From the NCBI GenBank assembly GCA_024741835.1, contig JAENRP010000402.1, forward strand, positions 1 to 36,496: a DNA stretch of 36,496 nucleotides, in the 5' to 3' direction. The translations under genes were made by a program, and so were the position numbers. Under the pieces are notes generated by a model. It worked only from the letters and a program-made list of their open reading frames with translations, was not told where the DNA came from and searched no databases. The first letter of the stretch is position 1. The number at the start of each line of letters is the position of its first letter. Of the stretch, positions 10,278 to 23,302 are shown in pieces. Origin of the DNA: Diplocarpon mali (lineage: Eukaryota; Ascomycota; Leotiomycetes; Helotiales; Drepanopezizaceae).

Positions 10278-11927
10278 ATGCTTAAAAATACTAAAAATAA
10301 TAATAATTTTAAACTTTTTACTAACCCTTTATTTAAATCTTTTCAAACTCGTCTTAATCACTTTAAGATTGACTCGGATTCTGAATGTTCTTTAAGCCCT
10401 TTTGAATTTCAAAGTACTCCTTTTAGCAATTAATCTTATAATATTAAAGCTTCCCCTTTGCCTCTTATAGATTCTATTAACTTAGATAGTTAGTATAAAA
10501 TAATAATAGCTGCATTTAAGGCTATTATTAGTCACTTTTCCCTTTCTAATTCCCCTAGCGCTTCTTACTTTATAAGCGCCAATATTACTAATTTCCTTAA
10601 GTGATATAAGGAAACTTATTATAATTTTGGTATTATATAAGAGGATATGATTTCTCGACTTTCTTACTACTATAATTATATAAGTAAAGATATTATTAAA
10701 TCCCTTCCCAAATGGAAGACTTATAGTTTATAAGAATTCCTTATTAAGGCCTTCAAATCTGAATTCTGCGAATTTAATAGATAGCAGATTCGTAATACCT
10801 TAGCTTTCTTAAAGGAATTTATTCTAATCACTTATACTCCTAAGGAACTTAAGAACTACTATTAGACTTTTACTTATATATTAAATACCTTAATCAATTA
10901 GAAAATACTTAGCGAAGTTGAAAGAGGCCGCCTTTTCTTACTCAGATTACCTACTAGCCTTTAAAATAAGATTATCAAGTATTTTAAGATTAATAAGCAA
11001 GACCTTATAACCTTTGCCTTATTTAAGGAATTCTCGGCCTTTACTTTAAAATCAGATCTTAGTAAGAGAACTATTAATACTATAGAGTAGGAAAAAGCCC
11101 TTACTCCCTCTTATACTAAAGACCTTAAGAGCCTAGTCCAAGAACACTCGAAAGCTCTAGAAGTTATAAAAGAGGTAAAGAAGAACCTAATAGTCATACC
11201 TTTCACTCGCGGGCCCGACTTAGGAGTAAGATCTAACCTTAGAATTAAGGAACTTAAGACTTAATTTGCAGAACTTTAAATCTAAAGCTTAGAAACTAAA
11301 ATTAATAATCTCTTATAAGAAAAATAGCATATTCCCTAGTTTAATAATAGATAAAACTCGACTATTATAAGCTAACCTAATAATTCCTATTACCAGACTC
11401 CTACTTCTTATTATTTAGAACAACTAGCTAATATAAAAATATAATAGCTAGCTAAAGAAGGAGGAATTGATCCTAATTAGCACTTTGCTAATATTAATAC
11501 TATAGGATATTAAGGAAACGGCAATAGAAGACGACTAACCTGCAACTTTTGCAATAATAAAGAACTTAACTGCGCTTTATATAAATATTATAATAATTGC
11601 CCTCTTTTCCTTTATTTTATTAATACTAGGGTTATATATATTAATAAGTATAGGATGCTTTATATTAAAGATCCTAGGCCAGACGCTATCCTTATTAAAA
11701 AACACTAGAATCATTTATAGCTATAGACTATTTAAATAATAATATATAATATAAAGTAGGATAAGGATTTAGCTAAATAGAAGCGCATTATCGAAATCAA
11801 CTCTAAGGTCCTAACTTATATATATATAGGTCTAGCTAGCAATCTACTTAAGGGAGTGCTTATTAACTAAACTTCGAACTAGACTGCTATTAAAGTCAGA
11901 GGTATCTCTGTTTTTAAAGTAGGTTAA
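10278..11927 (+). pseudogene. Gypsy-2 inner copy gag
   Basis: Starts at ATG 10278 (MLKNTKN) and runs in frame to TAA TAA at 11925, about 549 codons including RIP stops. An Asn/Lys-rich N-terminus is followed by a capsid-type helical domain around 10600-11100 (for example YYNYISKDIIKSLPKWK, and ELKNYY), then a coiled Lys/Glu segment (EVIKEVKKN), then a palindromic element coding TRGPDLGV at 11205. A Cys cluster CNFCNNKELNC near 11541 stands where a nucleocapsid zinc finger is expected, but its spacing is not the standard CCHC. The homologous outer gag starts at 26458 on the minus strand. Confidence 0.88.
11205..11227. repeat. 23-bp palindromic element in inner gag
   Basis: Left arm ACTCGCGGGCC, right arm GACTTAGGAGT. 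In the gag frame (TRGPDLGV). The outer gag has the unit at the same site (25560-25582). Confidence 0.88.
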
Positions 11928-13121
11928 TAATAATATATCTATTAATATTAATACTGCTTCTATATCTAGAAACCCTTAGAATACTCGGCGTCCTTTTAGA
12001 TCTACTACTCCTTTAATACTAATAAAACCAGCTAAAGTCTAGAAATCAATATATACAACTTAAGAATCTTAATATAAAGTCTAATTATTAAAAGATACCT
12101 AATAATCTAGAACTATAGTAGATAAGGATGAAGCTGATATAGTAGACAAATTAATTAAAGATATAATAGATAAAGATAGCTTTAAGCTTAAAGATTAAGA
12201 AGTCGAAGTTATTATATAGACCCTTGACCTTAAGCGAAAGAGATAAATATTAAAATAGGAGAAATTCGTTAATAAATACGCTAGTTTAATTGTAATAGAA
12301 AAAGCTATAGAGAATATTATAGCTTAGTAAATTAACCTTATATTTAAAGACCTATTTAGTTTAATTAGACGCTTTGATAAAGTGCTAGGAAAGTATATCC
12401 TAATTACCTTTAAAGATTTGAATAATAATAAGGAAATGGAAATTGTAATATAAAAGAACTTTAAAAAGCACTTAGCCTTAATCAAATGTCTTTAAATTGC
12501 AAAAGATAAAGGAACCTAAAGGTACTATAATATTATAGTAATAGCTTTAATATCTTAAAATATTAATTGAAATTGTTTAATAGTTGTAATAAAAAGCCCT
12601 ATTATTATTTGTTTTATAAAAGAATTAGTTAAAGTAAAGGCTTTGATCGATTATAGTTTAGAAGTTAATATAATAATTAGAAAAGTGGTAGAAATAGCTT
12701 AATTAATAATTGTTAGCGATCGACTCCTTATTTATTTGACTATTTTTAAATCGAAATATAATTTTGATAAATAGGTGAAAAATGTAAAGGTTAAAGTTAA
12801 AGGAATTATTAATTATACTAACTTTCTAATAATAGAGAATTCTTCAAATGATATTCTTTTAAGAATGCCTTTTATTTTAAAATCTTAATTAATATTTAAC
12901 TATTTTAAAGATAGTCTTATAAAAGCTAGTCTTTAGAATATAAATTAATCCTTAAAAGGACAAATAGTTATCGCAAGAGATATAATCGAATTCTAAAATA
13001 AGGTTTTAAGAAATGATTAGCTAGTATAAGAGCTAGGCTTAATACTAGTAAAGGAAGGCATTTAGCGAGGAGTTATAGCAAAAGAAAGGTAAGTTTGCCA
13101 ATTTTAAATAATAGTAATTTG

Positions 13122-13144
13122 ACTTGCAGTTTTAGATTAGGAGT
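13122..13144. repeat. 23-bp palindromic element between protease and RT
   Basis: Left arm ACTTGCAGTTT, right arm ATTAGGAGT. It lies where the pol frame is unclear: it matches the RT frame but not the protease frame. Confidence 0.75.
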
Positions 13145-13284
13145 CAAATTTAGAATTTTAAAAAATAGTATAATTAGCATTTTATCAGCTTAATAATTAA
13201 GAAAAAAGAAAAATAAAGTAGAGAAGAGAGTTTATTTTACAAATTTCGATAATTTACTAATTATTTTAAAAAACTTAAAAACTA

Positions 13285-13307
13285 CTTATAAGCCGGACTT
13301 ATAAGTG
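13285..13307. repeat. 23-bp palindromic element between protease and RT, second copy
   Basis: Left arm ACTTATAAGCC, central G, right arm GACTTATAAGT, so still a good hairpin. It matches the protease frame rather than the RT frame. The host frame here is unresolved. Confidence 0.8.
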
Positions 13308-15250
13308 AAAAATAATAAAATTACTAATAATATTTCTATTTACGCACTTTAAATTAATAACTTAGAAAATCTTTTATTTATTTTTAAAAAGGAAAATTCG
13401 AACCGTTTTATAGGATTTGATAAAAAAGGAAAGAAGTAGAGAAGTATAATATTAGCTAATATTCGAACTATATATAAAAGTAAGGCTAATAAAGTGCGAC
13501 TAATAGATTAGGGAATCTCTAATAGCTTAAAGCCTAAAGGACTAGATAATTGGTTTAAATAAGATAAGAAGCTTCGACCTCTAAAGCTAAATAGCAAATT
13601 CGATAAGTTTATTATAAGCAGATTTTCTAATAAACCTATTAGATATCGGCTAATAAAAGAACGTTTTAATATGCTAAAAATTAGAGATAATTTAATAAAG
13701 CAAGAATGCAAACTACTTTATAAAACCTTAATAAATCGAGAGGACGCCTTAGCTTTTGATTAAACGGAACTTAGCCAGATTTAAGAAGAGGTCACGCTTT
13801 ATATTAAGATTAAGATAATACTTTATAAAGCTTAGTAAGAGAAAACATTCAAAGTCTTTAAAGCTCTTTAAGAAAAGGTAATTGAAATATTAAAAGATAG
13901 GCTAAAGTAAGGTATTTTCAAGTTCTATAATAGCCTTTATAAGAACAAATGGTTCCTAGTTGCTAAAAAAGAGAAGGGAACTTATAGACTAATAATAGTA
14001 GTAGTAGAAATGAACTAAGTAACTATTAAGGATGCTAATATTCCTTTGAATATAAATAAGTTCTCAAATAAATTCGCAGGATTAACCTATAGCTCTTTTA
14101 TTAACTTCTTCTTTAAATATAACTAATTCATTCTTAATATTAAATCGAAAGATATAATAGTAATTCAAACTCCTCTTAAGCTACTTTAGATAATAAGATT
14201 ACCTTAAAGGGCTATAAATTTAATCGCTCAATTTATTTAAGTAATCTATAAGATACTAGTAGATTATATACTTAATATTACGCTCCTTTATATAAATAAT
14301 ATAAGAGTAAAAGGATCAAGATCATTCTATAATTATAAAGAAGTTCTCCTTAGTATATAAAGATTTATAATAGAATATATTTAGAACCTAGACTAAGTGC
14401 TTATATAATTCGAAAGGGTAAAAGTAACAGTTAGTCCGAAGTTATAATACTATCTTCTATTAATAGAAATTATTAGTTTTATTACTAATTCCAATAGCTA
14501 AAGTCCTTAGAGGGCTAAAGTACTTAAAATCGATAAATAGAAGAGGTATAATAATATAGCAAAAGCTCGCGCGTTTATTAGTATTATAGTATACTATTGC
14601 ATTTAAATCAAGGATTTCGCTAAAAAGGCAGTACCTATTTACTCCTTATTTCGGAAAGGGGCTAAGTTTCAGTAGGAGGAACCCTAAATAGAGGCTATAA
14701 AACAACTGAAGCAAGCGTTGCTTAAGGCGCTATATTTAATCAAAATAGACTATAGAGCCGATACTAGGCCAATTATACTAATAGTTAATATAAGCTTAAT
14801 TAGATAGGGTGCTATCCTTTAATAAGCTAATAGCTAGTAGAAAAGACATTTAGCTTACTTTAAAAGTGGTCTTTAAAATCCAGTAGAGATAAAGTATAAT
14901 GCTATTAAATAGGAATGTAAAAGCGCTTTAAAGGTAATGAAAAAGATAAGAAGCGACCTTTATAATACTTACTTCATCCTTAAAACTAATGCTAAAGTGC
15001 TAGTAGAATAACTGAATAGAGCTATAAGCGACTTATCTAAAGCCTTACTAATAAAATAGATTGCTTAAATAAGACTAATAGACTTTGAAGTCAAATATAT
15101 TCTAAGAATAAAAAATACTACTATAGACGGCCTTTTAAAAAGAACTCGCCCTTACTCCTCTAATTTAATTAAAGAAGATAAAATAGATATTAATAAGTAG
15201 GTAAAGAACAAAGTTAGTTATCTATTAATATATCACCTTAAAGGGACTCG

Positions 15251-15273
15251 ACTCCTAGTCCTAGGCCGCAAGT
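15251..15273. repeat. 23-bp palindromic element between RNase H and integrase, out of the usual phase
   Basis: Left arm ACTCCTAGTCC, right arm AGGCCGCAAGT. The surrounding pol frame reads it as RLLVLGRKS, so this is the one copy with a confident host frame that is not in the T-x-x-P-x-L-x-V phase. Gypsy-1 has a unit in the same RNase H to integrase linker (3411). Confidence 0.8.
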
Positions 15274-16685
15274 CAAATAAGAGAATTTTATCATTTAACT
15301 ACTTAAGTGACTTTAAAGAAATCGCGAAATTTTTAATTATACTTAAATAACTAAAGATAGTTGCTCTTAAGAATTTTTAAAAATTCAAAGCTAAAGCTCT
15401 AATTTATCTAATATAAGAAAGACGATTATTTAAAAGGAGTAATAACTTATTTCCTATACAACTCTACTTAGATAATAAAAAACTAAGGGCTAAGGCTATT
15501 TAAGATATTTATAAGGAAACTAGCCACTAAGGAGCTAAGTCTACCTACTACCGACTCTTAAGGAAATTCTTTTAAAAGGGTTCTTTTAAAAACTATAAAG
15601 CCTTTATAAAAAGTTGCATCCCTTATTAGAAATGAAAACCTAGTTATAAAGAGAATCTCCTATTTCCAACTTGGCCATTAGGCCTTTTTTATAAAGTCAA
15701 TCTTAATATTATATAAGTACTAACAATCGAAAATAGGATTATATATTTTATTTTAATAAAGGAAGACCTATTAGGATTGCCTAAAGGACGACCTTTAAAA
15801 TCTACTAACTCTAAATCTATTGCGAAATTCCTTTAGGAAGACGTAGTCTATTGCTATAGACTTTTTAGCAGACTAACTATTAATAAAGGCCCTAAAAATA
15901 AAGGAGTAATTAAAGCTTTTTTATAAAAATATAGTATCAAATGGGTTTAAATCTTAGTATATAACTTAAAAGCTAATAGAGTAGTAGAGCGAGGATATCG
16001 CAATATTCTTAATAAGCTATTTAAAGTTACTTATAAAGGATTTAAGAATTAGATAAAACACTTTTATAGAATACTCTTTGCTTATTAAATGACAATTTAT
16101 AAACCGATTAAAGTTATACTATTTTTCCTTATCTATAGTAGAGAGGTATAGCTTTCTCTTAAATCCTAATAGCCTATTTAGAGATTATTCGATTATAGTC
16201 AAATTTAAAACTATTCTAATTTGCTTGCGATAAGATGCCAATAACTTAAGCTTTAAGATATAGATATAAAGGAAATCATTTTATAAAAGAAATAATATTA
16301 GGAAAAAGCTAAGGAAGCATAGGCTACTTCTAAAGTACTTAAAACGCACCCTATTCGAAAAGATGATCTTGTCCTAATTTATAATATTATAAGAAGTATT
16401 AATATATTAGTAAATATTAAACTTAACTATTAATAGCTTAGCTTATTTAAAGTTAAATCTAAGTAAAAAGAAAAGGGATACTATTCTCTTTAGGAACTTA
16501 ATAGAATTAATATTAAAGGAACCTTTGTAGCCAACCGACTAAAGCGCTTTTATTAATGCGACTAGACCTTATTCCCTTTAAAAGACGAATTAGAAATTGA
16601 TACAACCTCCGAATCCTCTATAGGAACCGATAGCAATATAAGCAATTTTAAACCCTTAGACGAAGACTAAGATTTTTCCAACTTG

Positions 16686-16708
16686 ACTTATAAGCCAGTC
16701 CTATAAGT
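16686..16708. repeat. 23-bp palindromic element at the pol C-terminus
   Basis: Left arm ACTTATAAGCC, right arm GTCCTATAAGT. In the integrase frame, reading TYKPVL then a RIP stop then V. Confidence 0.82.
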
Positions 16709-16790
16709 AAAGAATATTAAAATACTTAATTAATCGCAACCTTAAGTTATTATTCCTAAAATATCCAAAGAACGCAAATAGGAATATTAA

Positions 16791-17101
16791 ACGATTTCCT
16801 AGCCTATCAATTATCCTACCTTCTTCTAATCCTTATTTTACATTTTTAATAAGGTCGCCTCCTTTATTATTTAAGATATAGATCTTTTAAGATCACTTTA
16901 AATTCTTACTTGCTCTAACTCATTTTACATTCTTGATATTAGCCTTTAATTATAGCATTCTTATTACTTTCCTTAAATAATAAATAAAAAGTCTAATTTC
17001 CTTAATATATATATAGTAAACCTATTATAGCTTATATGCCCTTTTAATTCTTATATCTTATTAAACTCTCTTATTTATACTCTCTATCTTTTATAAGTAA
17101 T
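16791..17101 (+). other. Spacer between pol and ORF A
   Basis: About 310 bp, very AT-rich, with no supported coding sequence, LTR or terminal repeat. If ORF A was expressed from its own message, its promoter should lie here, but no specific element is recognisable after RIP. Confidence 0.5.
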
Positions 17102-17947
17102 ATGCCTTTAAAGAATTTACAAATGGCTTTATCTACTGCGATAGGAGATAAATAAATACTAATTATAAACTTCTCTTAAGATAGCAGAGCTATTGTATTA
17201 TTAGAGAACTTCAAATCGACCTACGCAGCCTTAGGAGATATAGAGTAATAAAAACTCCTTTTAGCTTACGCGAATGCTATTAATAACCTTTTAACCTAAG
17301 TGGCCCTTAGAATTCTCTAATTTGATAACTTCTTAATTAAAGAATTAAGACTAAAGGGAATCTTTAAAGAGGAATTCTTAGCTGACATAGATTAATATAT
17401 AACCTTAGCTAATACTTTTAAAATAGACTAAGATAAAAGAGAAGAATCTATTTAATAATTGGATAATTTAGCTATTAATAAAAGAGGACTCTTATTTTAT
17501 TCGCACTTCCTAATAAATATTGATTCTAATAATAGAAGACAAGTGTTATCAAAAATTCTTAAGGAAAATACTCCTATTATTAGAGCTATTTAGATTCTCA
17601 ATTTCTTTATCATTTAAAAAGGAGTAGTAAAATTCTAATGCAATCGAATTCGCGGTTACAGATTTATAAGCCTATCTAATATAGTACTTATAGCAGTTGA
17701 TAGGTCTATAAAAAGATCAAATTAAGCTATAGATATTACCTTATCTAATAGTACTATTATTAATATACTAAGACTTTGCGCTTTTACTTATAGTTTGCTT
17801 ATTTTAAAAGAAAACTGGACTCTTATACTAAGGTTTAAATAAGATTTCTTTAATAATAAAAAAGGGAATTGGTTATTTGTAATCAAGCCTACTTTAAAAT
17901 TCGCCTTTTAGCCTAAAGATATAATAAGTGCTAAACTATATAATTTG

Positions 17948-17970
17948 ACTTATAGTCCTAAACTAGGAGT
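17948..17970. repeat. 23-bp palindromic element in ORF A (1 of 3)
   Basis: Left arm ACTTATAGTCC, right arm AACTAGGAGT. In frame with ATG 17102, reading TYSPKLGV. Confidence 0.85.
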
Positions 17971-19333
17971 TAAAAATAAGAATTTTAAAACTGGACCTAA
18001 CCTGCCTCTTATTAAAATAATTCTAAAGACCGCTGCTAAATAAATTGCCTAAACGCTTAGCGCAGCCTCTTTAGAATTTTCAAAATCTTTAAAGGACTCT
18101 CCTTTAGTTAAATAACCAATTTTAGCTTAACCTTTAAAAAGGATAGATCGTTTAATAGCTACCTTAGCTAACTTGCAATTTAAAACCAAAGGATTATACG
18201 CCTATTTAAACTCCTTCTTTAATAACTTAAAAGAGCTAGTTTTTAACTTCTTTATATCTATATACAACCGCTTTAAAAACGATAATATAAGGAAAGACCC
18301 TATTCCTATTGCTTTAGAAACAATTAAGAGAGCTATTAGATAGATTTAATAGCTTACCTTAGACAAATTCGCCCTTATAGATATTATTCAATTCTTTAAT
18401 AATTATAGAAGTTAAAAACCTAATCTTTTAAATGCTAAGCAAGACTATTTTATCTTATAAGAAAGAGAATATAAAAAGGAATCAATTGATTAAGACATTT
18501 ATAATTATAGCAATATGCCTTAATTGGTTATTCTTAACCTTAAGCTTAGAGAATAATATAATATTCAAGTGTCCTTTATAATAAAAACTCACTTTTGATA
18601 GTATCTTCTTAGCATAAGAATCAAAGGGAAAAGACTTTACAACCTTTATATTCGCTCTCTTTTAATTTACTATAGTCTTAATTATAAAGGCTTTAATATT
18701 AATAAAACTATTAAATACCTTAAACTCTTCTATATAGTAGAAGATATTGATCTTTTTCTAATCTACTTTAATAATCAATTCTTTATCTTTTTAAAGATAT
18801 GCAAATCTAACCTATTAATAATAAAGGCATCTCTAAGTGCTATAAAATTCAAGGCTAATCCCAAAGCCTTAAAAGCATTAGAGCCAATTAAATAGAATAA
18901 TTCCTTCTTATTAATATTATTAAGCAATAAATAGTAAGAGGAAATAAAGGAAGAAGGGTCAATTATAATACCTAAACCCTTCGGATACCGCTTCCTAACT
19001 GATAATTTTACTACCAATAATAGTGCTTTTATAAATACATTCCTCTCTATTATAAAATAAGAAGCAAAGATATATCTTTATTACTTCTGCCCTATAAATA
19101 GCGCAACCTTTATACCTTCTTATTTTCTTTATAATATAATATTCAATCTCACTTAATAAGTCCTTCGAATATACTATAGACTCTACCTCTTAGCTATAAT
19201 AGCAAGAAGTAGAAGAACCTATTAGCTTATGGCCTACCTTAAACCTCCTTAATTGATTGGCCTTAGTCTTTATAATTAAGTCGTTTTAATAAAGAGAGAT
19301 ATAAGTACTACTAATAAAGAAATTCCGATTTTT

Positions 19334-19356
19334 ACTTGCAGTCTTGGCCTACAAGT
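19334..19356. repeat. 23-bp palindromic element in ORF A (2 of 3)
   Basis: Left arm ACTTGCAGTCT, right arm GGCCTACAAGT. In frame, reading TCSLGLQV. Confidence 0.85.
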
Positions 19357-20218
19357 CAATTTTATTAAAAAGTAAGTCTTAGATTATCAGATCCTATCGA
19401 TCGGATAAGGGCCAGCTTTTAAAAGCCTTAATAAGTAGGTTAGCTTTTAATCGAATGTAAAACTCACTTTATTTATAAAGAAGATAAGTCGATAGACTTC
19501 TTAAGCACTTAATTTAAAATCTCAACTAGCTTAAATAACTGTAAAATTGAAGCGAAAGGAGATCTTGCGACCTATTATTAATAATAGCAATCCAATTATA
19601 GTAATAATAAAATAGGGATACCTTTTTAAAATGCTTTCGGACAATTCTTATAAGATTAATAGTTTTATAGCCTTTTGCAATAACTATATAGCCGTTTATA
19701 ATAAGAATACCTTAGAAAATAAGACTTAAATCTCCGATTTTATCTTTTCAATCTCTACTTTAAAGCAACCTTTAGTACTTTAATAGATTAACGTAAGTAG
19801 AACTACTATACCTTTTAAGGCAGCTTTTTATCTTAAGAACTGCAGTAGCCTCTTTAAAGCTATTATTAGTTAACGCTCTTAAACAGATCTATTAGTTATA
19901 ATTAAAGTATAAGAGTTATTTCTTCTTAATAAAGACGAATTGAAAATCCACTTTATAGAATATAATTAGAAGCTTTTTAACGCCCTTATTAAAGCCTAGA
20001 CGAACGTTATAAATATTAAGTCGCTTCTTTATAGACTTAAGTCTTAAGGATAATGCAATAAAGTAAATGCTATCCAAGAGCCTAATATACTAATTGATAA
20101 AGGTATTATTATAAGAAAATTTGGAAAAGAGATAAATTAAGACGCTAGTATAGTATTAGACCCTGATTTAAAAACCAATCCCCTATTTTTACCCTTAAGC
20201 TTAAAAACGCTAAGACTG

Positions 20219-20241
20219 ACTCGCGAGCCTAGCCTACGAGT
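20219..20241. repeat. 23-bp palindromic element in ORF A (3 of 3)
   Basis: Left arm ACTCGCGAGCC, right arm AGCCTACGAGT. In frame, reading TREPSLRV, close to the C-terminus of ORF A. Confidence 0.88.
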
Positions 20242-20419
20242 AAGGTTAGACTCGGCTAGCTTAAGCCTATAAGATAGTTCGGATAAACCTCGGTCACCAA
20301 ATCTAGAGGTACTAATAGAAGATCCTTTAAGAGAGGTCCTTAAAGTTAAGAAATCGCTAAGAAATAAGAACTAATATAAGAGAAGAAGACTCTGAAGTAA
20401 TAATAGAACTAACAATTAA

Positions 20420-21005
20420 GTCGACTCAATCTAGAGAATTATAATCTACCCCCCTTTGAAAACTATTTAAAGAGATTGCGAATTATAATTGAATTTTTTA
20501 GGATTATCTACTTTCTATATACCTATACCTCTTTATTCTTAACCTATTATTCTATTCTATATATATTCTTTATTTACTTTACTTTTTATATAATTTATTC
20601 TTTAATTATTCCCTTTATATATAACTTTCTAACGCTTACCTTTGAAATATCGACCTCACCTTTGACAATTATCATTTACCAATTATAGGTCCTTATATAC
20701 GTCATACCTTACTTTTATTTCTACTTTTAGCCTCTTTATGCCTACTTTTCCTTTATGCACTAGTGCGACTCTAAACTCTATAAATAAGCCTCTCCCTACA
20801 CTATGATTTTACTTTTTTTACTTCTCTTTTCAACCCTACTAGACCTATAATATTAGCACTACTACTATTATCTTTCTATTATCAATCTTTTTAAGTATAA
20901 GCCTATTGTATTATTAATCTTTCCTATATAATCATCTCTTCATTTAAAGCTACCTCTCCTACTAAATAATTTATTATAGTACTATTAACTATAAGTAAAA
21001 AGGCC
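20420..21005 (+). other. Spacer between ORF A and ORF B
   Basis: About 590 bp. It opens with a pyrimidine tract CTACCCCCCTTTGA (20446-20459) that closely resembles the complement of the Gypsy-1 polypurine tract. The rest is AT-rich with no supported gene. A 70-codon open stretch at 20476-20688 is Ile/Tyr/Phe-rich because of base composition and is not convincing as a gene. No LTR or terminal repeat is found here. Confidence 0.5.
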
Positions 21006-21863
21006 ATACCTAAGAAGAATATATCAGTTGTTGCCTTAGGCAGCAAGTCCTTAAGCACTACTAATAATAAACTAATATTAAAGGGAGGGTTCTCATAAGA
21101 TAGTAAGTCACTAAGATCATTAGAAGATATAGTGAGTACTTATAAAACGTTAGGTGAGACCAAATAGTAGGTATTCCTAAATTCATCTATTAAGGTGCTT
21201 AACTATAGAATTTCTGCTATTAAGGAAGGATTCTTAGGTTTTGATAATTTCTTAGATAAGGAACTTTAAGGCAAAGGTATTAATTATGAAAAGTTTTTAC
21301 AAAAGTATTAAAGGTATACTAATTCAATTGATTTATTTTAAAAGAATTAAGATAAGAAAAATAAGTATATGAAAAGATTGATACAATTTATAGATAGCAC
21401 TTATAGTATACTTTTCTAGACCTACTTTATAACTGATATTACTACTAATAATACTCTATAAGGGCTTAGTAAAATTTTTGAAACTTACTAACCTATAGTA
21501 AGGGCTATATAGGTTTTAAACCATTTCACTATCTAAGAAGGTATAAAGAAGTTGCAAGGAAATAGTATTTAAAGTAGAAGATTTATTAGATTTTCAAGCA
21601 CTATTATACACTCTACTATTCAAACTATAAAAGATAACCCCGCTTAGTATAATAATTTTACACTCCTTAATTAAATAGTTCTAGATACGCTCGGCTTATA
21701 ACAATTATAATGCAATCTACTTATTATAAAAGAAAAGATGATTTATCTCGCTAAGTATACTATAAACTACTTTAATAATAAAATAAAGAGATAGGAATTT
21801 GTTATCCCTGCTACTGCAAAGCTACTACTACCTATAGCCGAATTAATAAATGAGCCCGACTTG

Positions 21864-21886
21864 ACTTATAGGCCTAGCTTATAAGT
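21864..21886. repeat. 23-bp palindromic element in ORF B (1 of 4)
   Basis: Left arm ACTTATAGGCC, right arm AGCTTATAAGT. In frame, reading TYRPSL then a RIP stop then V. Confidence 0.87.
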
Positions 21887-22049
21887 GGAAGAAGCATATG
21901 ATAAAGAAGTCCTTAAGCATAAGGTACTTATAATACTTAAAGTTTAAGTAGAATACTAACCTAACTACCTATCTTCTAACTTAAACAAGTTTGAATTACT
22001 ATCTTTAGAAGTGCCTTGAATACCTTGAATACTAGTAGCAAATAAATTG

Positions 22050-22072
22050 AGTCGCAGGCCTGGCTTATAGGT
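22050..22072. repeat. 23-bp palindromic element in ORF B (2 of 4)
   Basis: Left arm AGTCGCAGGCC, right arm GGCTTATAGGT. In frame, reading SRRPGL then a RIP stop then V. Confidence 0.83.
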
Positions 22073-23279
22073 TAGCGCATATAATATTATAAACTCGGAA
22101 GAAGATTTGTCAAATAAAGAAGGGAGCACTATTACTAATATCTTAGAAATTTTTAATAATACTAAGAAGGATATTACAGATATTATACAATCTTTCCCTA
22201 AGGACTTATAAAAGTTTATTCTTAAATTTTACAAGTTAATAATAAAACGTTTAAAGAAGGAAGGCTAAGGAGAAGTTTTATTAGTATAAGAAGGAATAGT
22301 AAGGGCTATTAAATAGATTATAAAACTATAATAAGACAAATTTTCTATAGATAATATTATATAGTTCTTTATCAACTATAAGAAATCGAAGGGCGATTAC
22401 TATATACTTAAGGAGAAGCCGGAAGACACTATAATAATGATCTTTATAGAATGTTATTAAGTCCCCTTTAATATTAAGATGATACTATAGTATAGTAATA
22501 GATTTAGAGTCATAATGATATTAGAAATAAAGATACGCCTAAGTAAATTCTTAATAGGGATATTTAAAGACTTCTATTTTAAGAAATTTTATACCCTTTA
22601 TAAATGATAATATATATTATACTATAGATTAGTATTAATAGGTATTACTAATAAAGAGGTATTATCTAATATCTATAAATTTTACACTGCCCTTGATTTA
22701 AAACTATTCTTATTATACCTTAGAAACTATGCAATTATAGCTACTAGTAATAAAATAGCTAATTAGGTTAAGAAAGATATATTATTAGGTTTCTCTAAGT
22801 TCTGAGTAGTACCTAAGGCCTTTAAAGTATTCTATAATATTGCTTAGACCCCCGCTTAGTATAAGATTATACTAATTAATAATACCTTAATATCACTTTA
22901 TAGCAAAGGCTTCTTAAATATGCCTAAGTTGCTTAGCTATGCCTTTCTAAGCGCTATGCGTATATATAGCTTTGGCTATTATAGAAAGAATTCATTTTTA
23001 ATATTAGCATAAGAGGAATTGGAAATGTACTAGCATTATTTTCGGAATTCTCATAAAAAACTTTCGCCTCCTTCTACATTTCTTTATAATATAATGCATA
23101 GCCTAATATAATAGACTTTAAGAATATACTATAAGCTATATCTTAGTGCGCTATTGACTTATTATAAGTCTTTATATAAGTTAGTAGCATATCCTAAGCT
23201 TATATAGTTTATAAGCATTGATTACTATTTAAGAGTTATTGCTATTAAGATTAATGCTAATTCGCGATTTATTAAATCG

Positions 23280-23302
23280 ACTCTTAAGCCTAGCTCGCGG
23301 GT
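23280..23302. repeat. 23-bp palindromic element in ORF B (3 of 4)
   Basis: Left arm ACTCTTAAGCC, right arm AGCTCGCGGGT. In frame, reading TLKPSSRV. Confidence 0.83.

Larger units (their letters stand above)
11940..16790 (+). pseudogene. Gypsy-2 inner copy pol: protease, reverse transcriptase, RNase H, integrase
   Basis: Protease: ALIDYSLEVNIII around 12640-12675 stands at the catalytic site, with DILLRMPF at its C-terminal end near 12850. Reverse transcriptase: KWFLVAKKEKGTYRLI near 13950, then the Y-x-D-D box as LYINNIRVKG (YINN at 14289-14300). RNase H: IILIVNIS near 14780 and NPVEIKYNAIK near 14885. Integrase: a zinc-binding remnant SH-GAKSTYYRLLRKFF with KSCIPY (15520-15630), LTINKGPKNKG near 15873 (second catalytic Asp changed to Asn) and ANRVVERGY with the catalytic Glu kept at 15987-15989. 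The C-terminal tail ends in TTSESSIGTDS plus a palindromic element. No chromodomain is seen. The protease lies in a different frame from RT to integrase, so at least one indel or programmed shift intervenes. The ends are approximate. Confidence 0.9.
17102..20419 (+). pseudogene. ORF A: long accessory gene of Gypsy-2, unknown family, paralogue of ORF B
   Basis: Starts MPLKNLQMALSTAIGDK at ATG 17102 and stays in one frame for 1,106 codons to about 20419. It is interrupted only by stops explicable as former Gln or Trp codons, so it was a real protein gene. It is colinear with ORF B: a similar N-terminus, FDNFL (17321), PIIRAI then LNFF near 17575, RIYYRLYLLA (19166), and DLLVIIKVxELFL (19886). 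The C-terminal end is basic (SLRNKN, YKRRRL), possibly a nuclear localisation or nucleic-acid-binding tail. I see no transmembrane segment, zinc finger, protease, polymerase or integrase motif, and I do not recognise the family. Three palindromic elements lie in frame. It could be a captured host gene, a second gag-like gene or a replication/silencing accessory; nothing here decides. Confidence 0.8.

Noticed and set aside
13508..13711. 67-codon minus-strand open frame
   Set aside because: Antisense to the plus-strand pol linker of Gypsy-2; hydrophobic composition from AT-rich sequence, with no independent support.
18775..19017. 80-codon minus-strand open frame
   Set aside because: Lies antisense within ORF A, whose plus-strand frame is supported over 1,106 codons and by similarity to ORF B.
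20476..20688. 70-codon plus-strand frame resembling a membrane protein
   Set aside because: Ile/Tyr/Phe/Leu content follows from T-rich sequence; in a spacer, with no counterpart elsewhere.
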